This document shows, piece after piece, positions 34,306 through 45,900 of a stretch of DNA of 64,000 nt. Each line of letters opens with the position of its first letter. Position 1 is the first letter of the stretch. Location of the stretch: assembly GCF_017591425.1 (NCBI RefSeq), contig NW_024467101.1:12288918-12352917 (forward strand), read 5' to 3'. Origin of the DNA: Ochotona curzoniae (taxonomy: Eukaryota > Chordata > Mammalia > Lagomorpha > Ochotonidae). A program made the position numbers and the translations under genes. Below the pieces are notes generated by a model. That model was not told the origin of the DNA. It was given only the letters and a program-made list of their open reading frames with translations, and searched no databases.

Positions 34306-34839
34306 AATATATCTTTGAAAAACAAATCTGTATACCTATGCATGCTTTTTCTATGACGTACATTTTCCACAAACATTTTGGAGGGAATTTTCTTGTTTTC
34401 TCTGTATGCACTAAGATAAAATTATCTTATGATTTCATTTTTATCAACTTTACAAAAAAAAGTCTCTTTTGCTTGCCTGCAGTTGAGTGCTACGTACAGG
34501 GCAGCCAGGCAAACAGTAGGTTGGCTTTATGCCTGCTGCTAAGGTTATAGAACAGGGAGCTGCGAGGCTGGCTCCCAGCTCTGGGTTTCCAATTGGAGGA
34601 ACACAGTAGTTGGGCCCCTGGGGGGATTGTCCATTCTCTGACCTAACCTGGTACACAGCATGTGGCAGGCATTGTAACTGCCAGGACCCTGTGGGTACTG
34701 AAGTCACAGATCACTGCTCTATGACCACCCACAGTAGCATCCTGTACCAAGATGGGCTCCCCCCTTTGGTATAATTTAATTGGACAGAATTCAATTTTCT
34801 TATCTTTAATTGAATCTCTTTCCTGTCTCCTGGCTCATT

Positions 34840-35050
34840 CTGGCCAGAGATGGCTGGGGCTGGGTCTAAAGCCAAGAATTTCTTCTTGGGTCTCCCACAC
34901 AGATAGAGACCCAAGGATTTGGGCCACCATCTGCTACTCTCCAAGGCCATCAACAGGGAGCTGGTTTGGAAGTGGAGCAGCTAGGCCTCCTGTTCAGAAT
35001 GCTGGCTTTGCAAGGGGAGACTTAGCTTGCTGTGCCACCGCGTTGGCCGC
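34840..35050 (-). repeat. C-type SINE, minus strand, lacking the tail
   Basis: TCTTGGGTCTCCCACACAG through the head complement TGTGCCACCGCGTTGGCC. Confidence 0.7.
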
Positions 35051-35439
35051 TGTGCCTCCGTTTGGAACCATCCGGAGCCTTCATGATATCACGGGCTTCT
35101 AAAGCCTTGCTTTCAGTCTTGGGTTGATGCTGATTTTGTTTATCTTAGCTCCCTGTGGGCCGGGTGGGGCAACATCTGGTGGATTTCCTGATTTTTTTTC
35201 TTTTTAGGACTTTTGATTACAGAGAATGTCAACCGTATGCAAAGTAAACAGTATGATTATAACCTCGGCCCCTGCCTAGCAACCCATTTCAACAGTTTCT
35301 CCAGCTTTTCTCTATTCCAATGATTTTTTTTTTCCAATAAAATTCACAAATGTTGAAATCTTCATACCACAGCCTGACCAATGGAATCATGGGTGTAATC
35401 ACAGTCCCGGCTAATCAGAGAACTGACAACCCCCCAGCC

Positions 35440-36165
35440 AGGCGACCAATGTGACTTGTTTTCACCCTCGATTAGTCTTGGTTGTCCTAGAGTTTCACAG
35501 AAGCGCGATCATACAGTACTGGCTCTTGTGTGGTTGCGAGCCGCGTCCAGCCATTGTCAAGGGCACCAGGGCTGCCCGTGAGGGTGCCGCCGCTGCTTCT
35601 ATTGCGCAGGCGCTCCTCCAGGGCCCGCGCTCCAGCGGACAAGTCTTTGGAATCTTTCCAGCTGGGGGTCGTTGACAACCAAGTTGAGCGTCCCTGGAAC
35701 TTGATGTTCAAGTCTTTTTCTCTGGACAGATGCTGACACTTCTCTTGTACAGCTAACTTAGAAGTTGAATTTCTGAATCAAAGGCTGGAGGCATAGTTAA
35801 CTTTATTAGGAACTGCCAGCCTTTTACTTACTGGGGATCCGATGCCTCCACCTTCTTACTGTCAGTTGAGTGTTCTCTGTCTGTCCCAGGGCCCTTGCCA
35901 GTGTGTTACAGTTGCAGTTCTTTGTAAATTTTTTTTTTTTTTTAGCTATTCTGGTGCTATCTCCCTGTGACGTTTAATTTGCATTTCCCTTGATGATGAA
36001 GAATGCTGATAACGAGCATTTTTATTACGGTGTACTTTTTGATCATTTGCCTTCTTTTATGAAGTCTTCAACTTTTCACTAATTTTTATTGCATTCGGTT
36101 GAGTTCTGGGTGTCTTTTATCTGGATACAAATCTTTTACAAGGTATATGCAATATGTGGCTTGCC
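35440..36165 (-). mobile_element. Ancient L1 remnant, antisense, interrupted
   Basis: CTAGAGTTTCACAGAAGCGC followed by ATCATACAGTACTGGCTC, and later ATTTGCATTTCCCTTGATG and GATAACGAGCATTTTTATTA, follow the layout of the antisense 3' region of old mammalian L1 elements as I remember it. A GC-rich insert-like segment (35540-35740) separates the two parts. It carries no coding capacity. Confidence 0.5.
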
Positions 36166-36179
36166 TATGTTTTTAACAA

Positions 36180-36375
36180 GATTTTATTCTTTTATTTGAA
36201 AGGTAGAATGACTGGGAGTGGGCAAAGAGAAAGAGTTTTCATTCACTCATTTACTCTCTGAATCATGCCAGTAGCCAGGGCTGAACCAGGCCAAGTTAGG
36301 TACCAGGAACCCCAGCCAGGTATCCCATGTGGCTGATGGGAACCCAGGCACTTGACATCAGCCACTGCCTGCAGC
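36180..36375 (-). repeat. C-type SINE, minus strand, truncated
   Basis: The tail TTTTATTCTTTTATTTGAAAGG is followed by the body to CAGGCACTTGACATCAGCC. Confidence 0.7.
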
Positions 36376-36546
36376 GTAGAGTACAGAGTGTCTTAGCACA
36401 CTGAACACCATGCGGCTAAACACACCTGAGCATGGAAAAGGTACAGGAGAATTACTAAGCAATAGGAATTTTCCAGATCTGTTGCCATCTTGTGGGACCA
36501 CAGCCTTGTAAGTATGAAGTGTCCTTGACTGAAATAATTGTGCAAT

Positions 36547-36599
36547 GGTGTGTGTGTGTGTGTGTTGTGGTGCGTGCACACACACACACACACACACAT
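36547..36599. repeat. (TG)n followed by (CA)n, an imperfect palindrome
   Basis: About 10 TG units, a short GTGGTGCGTG centre, then about 11 CA units form a potential hairpin about 220 bp upstream of the first MYO1H coding exon. Confidence 0.9.
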
Positions 36600-36816
36600 G
36601 CTTGCGTCACTATTATTTCATATCCCTAGCCAGGTAATAAGCTCTAAGTGAAGACAGCATGCTTCAGCCCGGGCTCTCCACCCTGCTAGGGTTTCTTGTC
36701 CTTCCCACACACTGATCATGTAAGAGACCAGGCTAAGATGATAATTCCATGCGTCCTAGATGTACAGTAGACATCACCAATTGATAGCAACCAGGGAATG
36801 TCCTGTTTTCCTGCAG

Positions 36817-36978
36817 AAAGACGAGGTGAGGAGACGGCACATCCGCCTGCACATGGAAGGGGCGCTGACTGCCAGGGACAAGGTTGGGGTGCAGGATTTT
36901 GTGCTCCTGGACGCCTACACCAGCGAATCTGCCTTCGTGGAAAACCTTCGCAAGCGCTTCAGCGAGAACCTCATATAC
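36817..36978 (+). CDS. MYO1H: MYO1H exon with start codon (residues 1-42)
   Basis: The acceptor TTTTCCTGCAG ends at 36816 and the donor TAC|GTAATG follows 36978. The ATG at 36853 gives the [10 protein letters not shown] start shared with MYO1C. The 36 nt before it are open in the same frame ([12 protein letters not shown]), so an upstream exon must supply either 5'UTR or an N-terminal extension. That exon was not located. The start context is weak at -3 (C) but has G at +4. Confidence 0.92.
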
Positions 36979-39900
36979 GTAATGTTCAGCCCTTTCTCCA
37001 AGTGTGTGTCCCCCTTCCCTGACTTGGCAGCCCTGATGGCTTGAACAATATCACTCTATGGGGTCGGCCAGCAGAGGGGGGTGGGCACTTGGCCCCTTTA
37101 GACTGCCGCTTGAGACAGACCCAGCAAAGGGGGCTTGGCTGACTCAGGCAGCGTTAGGATCCAGACAGAGCCATGGGGGCCCCCAAGGCTGTCTTCAGAG
37201 CTTCATCTCTTTGTCCCGCCTTCTTCTGCACCATAGTCTCCCAGCACCGGCAAGGTGGATGCGGGCAGGTTTCATTTGATTGACTGTGTGTTGTGACTGC
37301 GATGGGAGCTCTCATTACTACTGAACTCTGAGCGCTGACTGACCACTGCTCAACTCTGATTGGCCCATCTTGGGTCACGTGCCTACCTTGGCTTGGCCAG
37401 GCGGGATCAGCCAGGCCCACCCTTGGGGTAAGGGGGTTGAAGTTACAAACCCACCAACCTTACTGAGAGCTGAGGCAGAGGACTCCTCCCAGGATTCCCC
37501 GAGAGAGAAGGAGAAAGAGGTGCCAGTTGGGCAAAATACAACTCTACCTTATTCCCTAACTCTTCAAAAGCAAGACCATAACATTGTATCAACTTCTCAA
37601 ATGGAACCTGTTGCATTGAGTAGTGGTCTTTATATATGAATTCTCCTTAATCCTCCATGTATCACCGAAGCTAAACTCCATAGTGCCTCTGCGTGTGTCA
37701 CAGGACGCTATGAAAATCATTTAATGTTTTGGAGATTTTGTTAGCTTTTACTCTGTAAATAAGCCAAAGCAGTTTCAAATGTTTTCATGAAAATATCGTA
37801 TAGCTATTTTACTGTAACGCTGCCTGTGACTTTATCTGTCGCAGTCAAGGCGATCGGAAGATGTGTCTTGGAGAATATACTAGAGTCCTTCAAAAAGTCT
37901 GTGGAAAACAGAGTTTTCAAAATAGTATTAATTTGAGCCTAAAATGCATTTCAAAATCTACGCATAGAAGGGCTCCTCAGATAGTTTGTGGAAAATGTTG
38001 ATTAAGGGAAAATTGCAAGGCTTTCTGTTTGGACAGAGGTGCCAAACTAAACTGGCCTTTTTAAGTTCTTTTGGAAGCCACGGAATGACTTTCAAAATGA
38101 CCACCTCAATTATAGAGAGAGAAGCACCACACTACCGTTCTGTTTCCGGAGGGGGGATTGGGTGTACAGAGAAAGACAAGTAAAATGACAGGTGCATCCT
38201 GTCCGAGCTCAAACTTCTGACATGAACTGATACTTTTCAGAAACTTTCACTCTGGAGACTCCCACTTCTCTGCCACAGTGGTCCCCTAGCCAGCCTGCCA
38301 GCCTGCCAGCCAGCCAGCCAGCCAGCCAGCCAACCAGCCTGCCACATTGGGCCCTTCCTTTCAAAAGGCCCATCTGCCTACTTGTTCTGTACTGGACCCC
38401 TGAGGGTCTCTACCCAAGCACTTGCTTGCACAACTCCCCTAGGGGATCATGATGAGTGACAGCCTTCTGTATCCCAGAATCCTTCACATGCCCTGTGTCC
38501 TTCCCGGTCCCCTGCCCTACCCTAGACATACATCGGGACCCTGCTGGTGTCTGTGAACCCATACCAGGACCTCGGCATCTACACCGTGAGCCAGATGGAG
38601 CTCTACCAAGGAGTCAATTTCTTTGAGCTGCCACCACATGTGTAAGTAGCATCCACCGAGTCACTTCCTAGGAGTGTTGTCTCATTCCTTCGTTCCCTTC
38701 TTCCTTCCTTCCCTCACATCCATCTCTCCAAATCCATGGGAGCATCTCCATTCTGTAAGACCTGCACATTGTATGTTCATTAGGTTAACCCTTCTTTGAA
38801 GTAAGTCAGGACAGGTGAGCTTTGTGTGAAGACTGAGAGCCTGAAGAGGGTGGCTAGACAGGCGTCTTCTCAGGCAAATGGAGGGCTACAGTGCCATCTA
38901 CTGGCACATGGCTGTCAGGGCCACTAAGAGGAGGCCCATTAAGGAAAAACTCCACTAACTTTGTTAGTAGCAAGATAGCCAGACTGTGGGACTTGAAGAT
39001 GGATGGCTGCAGGCTAAGTCTCCCAGGGCTCCTCCCAGAACACCCCTCATTTTTTTTTTTTTTTAGATTGTCATTGGAAAGGCAGATCAGATTTATAGAG
39101 AAAAGGAGAGAGAGATTTTCCATCTGCTGGTTTATTCCCCAAACAGCCACAACAGCCAGAGCTGAGGTGATCAGAAGTCAGAAGCTTCTTCTGGGTTTCC
39201 CACATGGTGCAGGAGCCCAAGGACTTGGGCCACCCTCCTCTGCTTTCCCAGGCCACAGGCAGGGAGCTGCACGGGAAGTGGTGCCACCGGTACACGAACC
39301 AGTAGCCATAAGGGGTGCTGACTGCAGGTACTACCTTAGCCTATTAAACTATGAGAGCAGCCCTTAGTTTCCCATCTTGGAGATAAAGTGCTTAGAATGA
39401 TGTTATCACCTAAGCATTTCATTCTCTTTGGTTTCTTCTTGCTTGTATGTTCTTAGTACTTCAGGGTTTGAGAGAAACCGAAAACAGGAGATCCTAGTAC
39501 ATATTGAGTTATTTAACATCTTGACAAAATTTCTACCATTAGCTAGTAGGATATCTCTTGGGGGAAATACTTGAGTATCTGACTCGATCTGTGGGTTTGT
39601 TTTTTTCATTTTTCTTTTATTTGAGAGGGGAGAGAGGGAGTGAGAGGAAGTGAATGCCTCTACAAGGTTTACTCCCCACATGCCTGCCACAGGTGGGGCT
39701 GGGCCAGTTCAAAGCCAGGAGCTAGGAGCTCTGGGTCTCCCACTTGGGGGGGGGGTGCAGGAACCCAATTACTTGAACCATCTCTTACACATTAGCAGGA
39801 AATTGGAGTCATAAACAGAGGTGGGTCTCAAACCTAGGCCCTCTCATCGTGGACACGGACAACCCAAGTGATGTCTTAACTGCTTGGGCAAATGCTCCAG

Positions 39901-42900
39901 TACCTGGATTTTTTTTAATTATTATTTTATTCTAATGATCTTTACACGGTTGATTAGAACTCAAAGAGTCAAGGGCTACAGGAAAATGGGTGAGACCATT
40001 GTTTCCACATTCTCTTTTTCCCTTCCTGTATCTGGGGAAAGGGGAGGGATAAAGGGAGAAGCCCCACCCAGCCTCCCAACCATCCCAGGGACCCCGATGT
40101 GGGGCATGCTCCGAGAGCACTGCCCAAGTGCTTTCGATAGTTCAACCATTCTGAATTGCTGCCAGGCTCGCCATTCCAAGCATCATGAAATCTCTCCAAA
40201 ACCCACTGACTGGCATAGTCCAGCTTAGAATCTCCGTTTTCCCAGATATTCACTGGCAACACTTGGCTAGAGTAGTTGATTGATTTGTTCTGCCCTCTGT
40301 CATGGTACCAAGTGTCCTCTGCAGGTTCCAAAGGAATGCCATTTCTTCCATGTACACCACGTGCTGTCCATTGCTCCATCTGAGCCTCTGAGGAGGCACA
40401 GAGTCCGGCACAGACCACCACCCCAGTCAGCCTATGCATGTGCTGGTGGTTGCAGTTCTGCCTCCAGCCCGATCTTCATGAAGGGAGAAGCCTCTCAGGT
40501 CCAAGCAAACCTGGGACGCACTCACCGCCCAGCAGCAGTGACCGACCTGGCTCAGGTACCCCCAGCAGACGCTGGGGAAGCTCTCACTACCCAAGCCCCT
40601 GGATTATTTATTTAGTCATTAAGAATTAGTGATGCACCCAGAACACTGGCTCAATTGGCTAATCCTCCACCTCCAAGCACCAGGATTCCGTATGGGCACT
40701 GGTTCATGTCCCGACTGCTTCACTTCCCATCCAGCTCCCTGCTTGTGGCCTGAGGAAAAAAGTGGAGGATGGCACAAGGCCTTGGGACCCTGCACCCACA
40801 TTGGAGACATGGAGGAAGTCCATGGCTTTGGATCGGCTCAGCCTCAGCTACTGTGGCTATCCAGGGAGTGAACCAGCAGATAGAAGATCTTTATCGCTCC
40901 TTCTCTTTGTGGATCTGCCTTTCCAATAAAAATAAAGAAATCTGATTTTTTTTTTTTTTAAGTGATGAATGGGCCTGGTGTGAATGGCCTAGAGGCTAAA
41001 GCCCTCACCTTGCATGCACTGGGATCCCATATGGGCATTGGTTCTAAGCCCGGCTGCTCTACTTCCCATCCAGCTCACTGCTTGTGGCCTGGGAAAGCAG
41101 TCGAAGACGGCCCAAAGCTTTGGGACCCTGCACCCATGTGGGAGACCCAGATGAAGCTTCGGGCTCCTGGTTTCAAATCAGCTCAGCTTTGGCTGTTGCG
41201 GCCACTTGGAGAGTGAATCAGCAGACAGAAGATCTTCCTCTCTGTGTATCTGACTTTCCAATAAAAATAAATAGACCTTTTTTAAAAAAAAAGTTTAAAA
41301 ATGATTTTTTAAAAAATAAATTTGATACATCTTGAAAAATATTTTTATTACTGCTGCAAATCTTCAACTCCTAAAACTGTGGAATTTTCTCATCTTGTTC
41401 ACTGACCCATTTGTCCGTGAGTGGTGGGGGACCTCCCTGTGGAAGGTCAGTGTCCTTGCTACACCGTGTGGACGTCCCTTCCTGGAGGCAGGCCCCGTTG
41501 TGCCTCGGCCCTGATGGGCCTGGGTCAAGGGCAGTGGCCTTGGCAGCCGCTCACCGTGGTCCCTTTCTCTCACAGGTACGCCATCGCCGACAACGCCTAC
41601 CGCATGATGTGCTCGGAGCTCAGTAACCACTTCATCCTTATTTCTGGAGAGAGTGGGGCCGGGAAAACAGAAGCCTCCAAGAAGATCCTTCAGTATTTTG
41701 CAGTGATGTGCCCCATGACCGAGTCCCTGCAGGTAGCCCGCGACCGGCTCCTGCTTTCCAACCCCGTGCTAGAGGTAAGCGGAGGCCGAGCACTGCAAGA
41801 GGCTGAACCAAGCAGGTCACTGGGAATGAGCCGTTGCATCAGCAGCATCCCGGGGAAGACCTGACCCTGAAGGCAATGTGGCAGGCTCAGGTTCCGATCT
41901 TGACAAGTCTCTCTGCATCTCAGAGTCTGAGTTGTATAGACTGGGTCTGGCTCATTAGTACTTGTCTTTGAACAGGGTGGTGTATGTGTGTGTGTGCACG
42001 CTCGCATGTCTTGTAGAAGATGAACATACAAAAGCTACACAGCCCCATTAGCAAGCACACAAATGATGCCTGATGACTTATTGAGCCTTTCACTCAATTA
42101 AAATTAATGTACTGACCGTAATTCAATTCTGTTATAATCCACTGCCTTACCAGCTGACCTTGAACAAATTTTTTTTCCCCCTCCCTTGTGTTTTTTTGCT
42201 TTTTCACTGACTATTGAAGAGACACAATTGGCTCTAAAGCAGCGTCTGCAGATGGGGACTGTCAATGGAGAACTTTCTAGAACATCCAGGGCCTGTGGGG
42301 CGGGGCCTGTCTCTATTTAACCCCTTCTACTAGGTTCCCAGACTGGGATTCCAACGGGATGATGTTTTTTGCTGCCTTCTCCCTGGGTCTAACTCTAGCA
42401 TTGGACATGGCCTGTGGGTCACATGATCTGCCCTTTTGAGAAAATCGAGTTGGGTGCTCCTCCCACCCCTGTTCCTCCTCCTCTTTCTTGAACAGCATGT
42501 CTGTTGCGAGTGGGGGAGTCAGGGGCTTGGTGGTCACAGTGGGCTTAACCGACAGCGAGTGACCCTTTGTATTTCAAGGCTTTCGGAAATGCCAAGACAC
42601 TCCGCAATGACAACTCCAGCCGGTTTGGAAAATACATGGACATCCAGTTTGACTTTCAGGTACGCTCCAGCTCCTCTTGCTGGTTCCAGGGGACCCCTTA
42701 TTTTGCCAGGGATGGACCCTGACCCAAGACACGGCACTGGAGGAAGAAGCATTTATTGGTTCGAATGGTTTTAGGCCATGGGGATGGCAGCCATGCTGAG
42801 AAGGCATTTCAAACCTTGTAGATGGGCAGAAACAGATCCTGGCAAACAGGTAGCTCATTAGGCTGGTAGGGCATGCATTGATATACTCCACTGGAAAAGC

Positions 42901-45900
42901 AATAGGTTGCACCAAAACTATGATATCTGCTTGTCCAGTTGAAATCCCATCCTCCAAGGTCCCCCTAAAGCATGTCCACAAAGCACTTGTCAGGTTGATT
43001 AAAAAAAAAACGACTGGAAACCACCAGCATACCCCCAAAAGAACTCCATGTTCATCAACAGGAGAATGGCTGGTCACTTCTGCAGTCAGTTCACATAAGG
43101 GCAGATTACATGAAGAGCAAATGAGTTATAGTTGCCCACAGGTGTACGACTCTTGGGACCACGCTCATACCAGTGTGATGCCACATGGCAAAATTACAGG
43201 ACTGCCAACCTCTAGTTCGCTCGCTAACTTCCCACAATGGCTCCTGGCAAGGCCAAAAGCTAGGAGCTGCCTGAGTAGGTGGAAAGAGCCCAGCTCTTTG
43301 GAGCCATCACTCTTCTGCCCACAGGTCCCAGCAGCAAGAATGCAGAGTCGGGAACCAAACGCAGCAGGCACTCCAATGTGAGATGTAGGCTTCTGGCCTG
43401 AGACCAGTTTGTATAAAGCTTGAAAGCAAAAGTGACCACCACCCTGGGTGCGCATGTCTGCTTAGGGGCAAGGATCCAACAAACTGAGACAAAGCTACAT
43501 AGTAAAGAGTTTGGGCTCTTGTAGGTCACAGAACTACGACGTCTGTTGCAACTGTTCAACTCATGGTTGTGACATTAAAGCAGCCATGGAGAAGGCGGTT
43601 GTGAACAAGGATGGTGACTGTGGTAAACACAGAGGTTAAGTGGGGCTAATGCCAAGTGCTTAGACGGGGGTCAAGGACACAGAATCCCAAGCAGCAAGTA
43701 ACAGACTGGGGCAGAGTGGTTCTCCCAGCACCAAGTTCAATGGCAAGGACAGAATGGCTTAACAGTTCCTAATGGCTGCTAGGGGGCCATCTGGTGGAGT
43801 GGGCTTGGAAAGTTGAAGGAAATTCCCTAGCTTTGTTTATCCTAAGGTTGGCTTAACCTAAAGCTTTTATCTTTTTTTTTTTTTTTAAACAAAGAGCTTC
43901 TTTTTTAAGGTTTGTTTATTTTTATTGGAAAGTCATAAGGAGAGACAGAGAGGAAGATCTTCTGTCCAATGGTTCACTCCCCAAGTGACCACAATGGCCC
44001 GTGCTATGCTGATCCGAAGCCAGGAGCCAGAAACTTCCTCCAGGTCTCCCACGTAGGTGCAGGGTCCCAGGGCTTTGGACCATCCTCCACTGCTTCCCCA
44101 GGCCACAGGCAGGGAGCTGGATGGGAAGTGGAGCTGCCAGGATTAGAACTGGCACCCATATAGGATACCAGTGCATTCAAGGCGAGGACTTCAGCTGCTA
44201 GGCCATGGCATCGGGCCCTAAAGCTTTTATCTTAAAGCTGTGAGTTCAGCACAGCAGCTGAGAAGGACACTTAACAGGCAGGGAACTTGATGGTTCTTTA
44301 CAGGCATGTCTACATGGGTACCAGGCACTTGCGTAAAGAGGTCAACATTTCTAGAAGGTTCTCCTGCTCCTCCCCAACAGTATTCCCCTTCCCAGAGGCT
44401 ATCACTTGTCAGGGTTTGGATGTGGTTTCAGAGTTCCCTGAGGTTTCAGGTGTTGAAATCGAATCCCCACGGTAAAGCATTAAGATGTTAGACATTTAAT
44501 CCAGCTGTGGGGATGGCGCTGCTAGGAGGTGACTAAGGTATCCTGGTGGCTTTAACACGGAAGGAGAAACACACACAGACCTGCTTACTTCCTGTCCCCT
44601 CCATGGAATGTTCCACACCATCTTATGAATCTCCCAGCATGAAGGCCATCACCGGATGACAGCCCTAAACCTTGTCCGTGCCCCCGCCTTAGCATGCAGG
44701 CTCCCTTGGCATTTTACTAGATTCCTGAACAAACAGCCCCCCCTGTTCTGACTTCTGTCATCAAAGATGTGCGTTGCTGGTTCTTGAGCACCCCGCACAT
44801 GGGATGGCATCCTGTTTTACTTTATATCTAGTTTCTTTTCATTCTATCTGACAATCACACATGTTGTTCCATGTAGCAGTTGTCCGTTTTTATAATGGCA
44901 ACACAAGATCACAATTTATCTGTCCTGTTGATGGGCATTCGACTTGTCAGAATTAGGGACCATTACCGCTAGTTTCCTGCATGTCCTCATGTGTGTCTTT
45001 CATTCGATGTAAGCGCCGAGGGTGGTTGTGCATACAACTCATGACTGTTCCACCTGCTTCACATCTTTCCCTACATTTTTATGGTTAATCCTTTTAATTT
45101 TCAAGATTCTGGTGGTGAGTAAAGTGGGCTGTTTTTTTTTTTTTACTGTGATTTGAGTTAGTGTATCCCTGGAAATTTGTGAAGATTTGCTTTTGGAGCA
45201 TTTAAAGGATTTTCTGTGCAAGTCTTTGAAACCCAGTTTTTGAAAGATTTCTAAAATTTTTGTTGGGAAGTCAGAAGTACAGAGAGGAGCAGAGATGGAG
45301 AGGAAGATTTTCCATCCATTGATTCACTCCCCAAGCAGCCGCAACAGCCATAGCTGAACTGAGCTGTACAGGCACAGGGTCCCAAGGCTTTGGGCCATCC
45401 TTGGCTGCTTTCCCATTCCACACGCAGGGAGCAGAAGTGGAACTGCTATAGTTAGAACCAGCACCCATATGGGATCCAGTGTGTGCAAAGCAGGGACTTT
45501 AGCCGCTAGGCTACCACACCAGGCTTTAAACCAGTTTTAATTGGGCATTTTATTCTTTGTTATTGCTGCATAAAAGCCCTTACTAGATATAGTATTGAAA
45601 ATAATTATTAAGTCTGACATTGAAGTGGGGGGTAAGAAATCAATGGACCAGAAGTGAGTCCACAAGACCCCCACATACGCAAGTTACCTGTCTTAAGATA
45701 GAAGTATACACCATTGTGATTCAGCAGGGATAAAATATTCTCCAATCAATGGTGTTGATCAGCTGCATACCAGTATGTGTAAGAAGACCTTTGATCCCTC
45801 GCCCGCTCCATGTATTAAATAGTGATTTATCATCGTTATAAACAGTGAAACAATCACTTCTAAGCAACGGCAGCAAAGATCGTCACGATCGTGGGGTGGG

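Larger units (their letters stand above)
36979..38525 (+). other. MYO1H: MYO1H intron 1, mostly non-repetitive
   Basis: Apart from a possible CTTCAAAAAG-ended element (37887-38090) and the CCAG tandem repeat, no repeat or gene is recognised. Confidence 0.5.

Noticed and set aside
39969..40439. 156-codon minus-strand frame as a novel gene
   Set aside because: It lies within a sequence that recurs at 55222 and has a poly-A-like edge, so it is part of a dispersed repeat.
42878..43381. 167-codon plus-strand frame in MYO1H intron 4
   Set aside because: No homology recognised. It overlaps a degenerate SINE and lacks exon-like borders.
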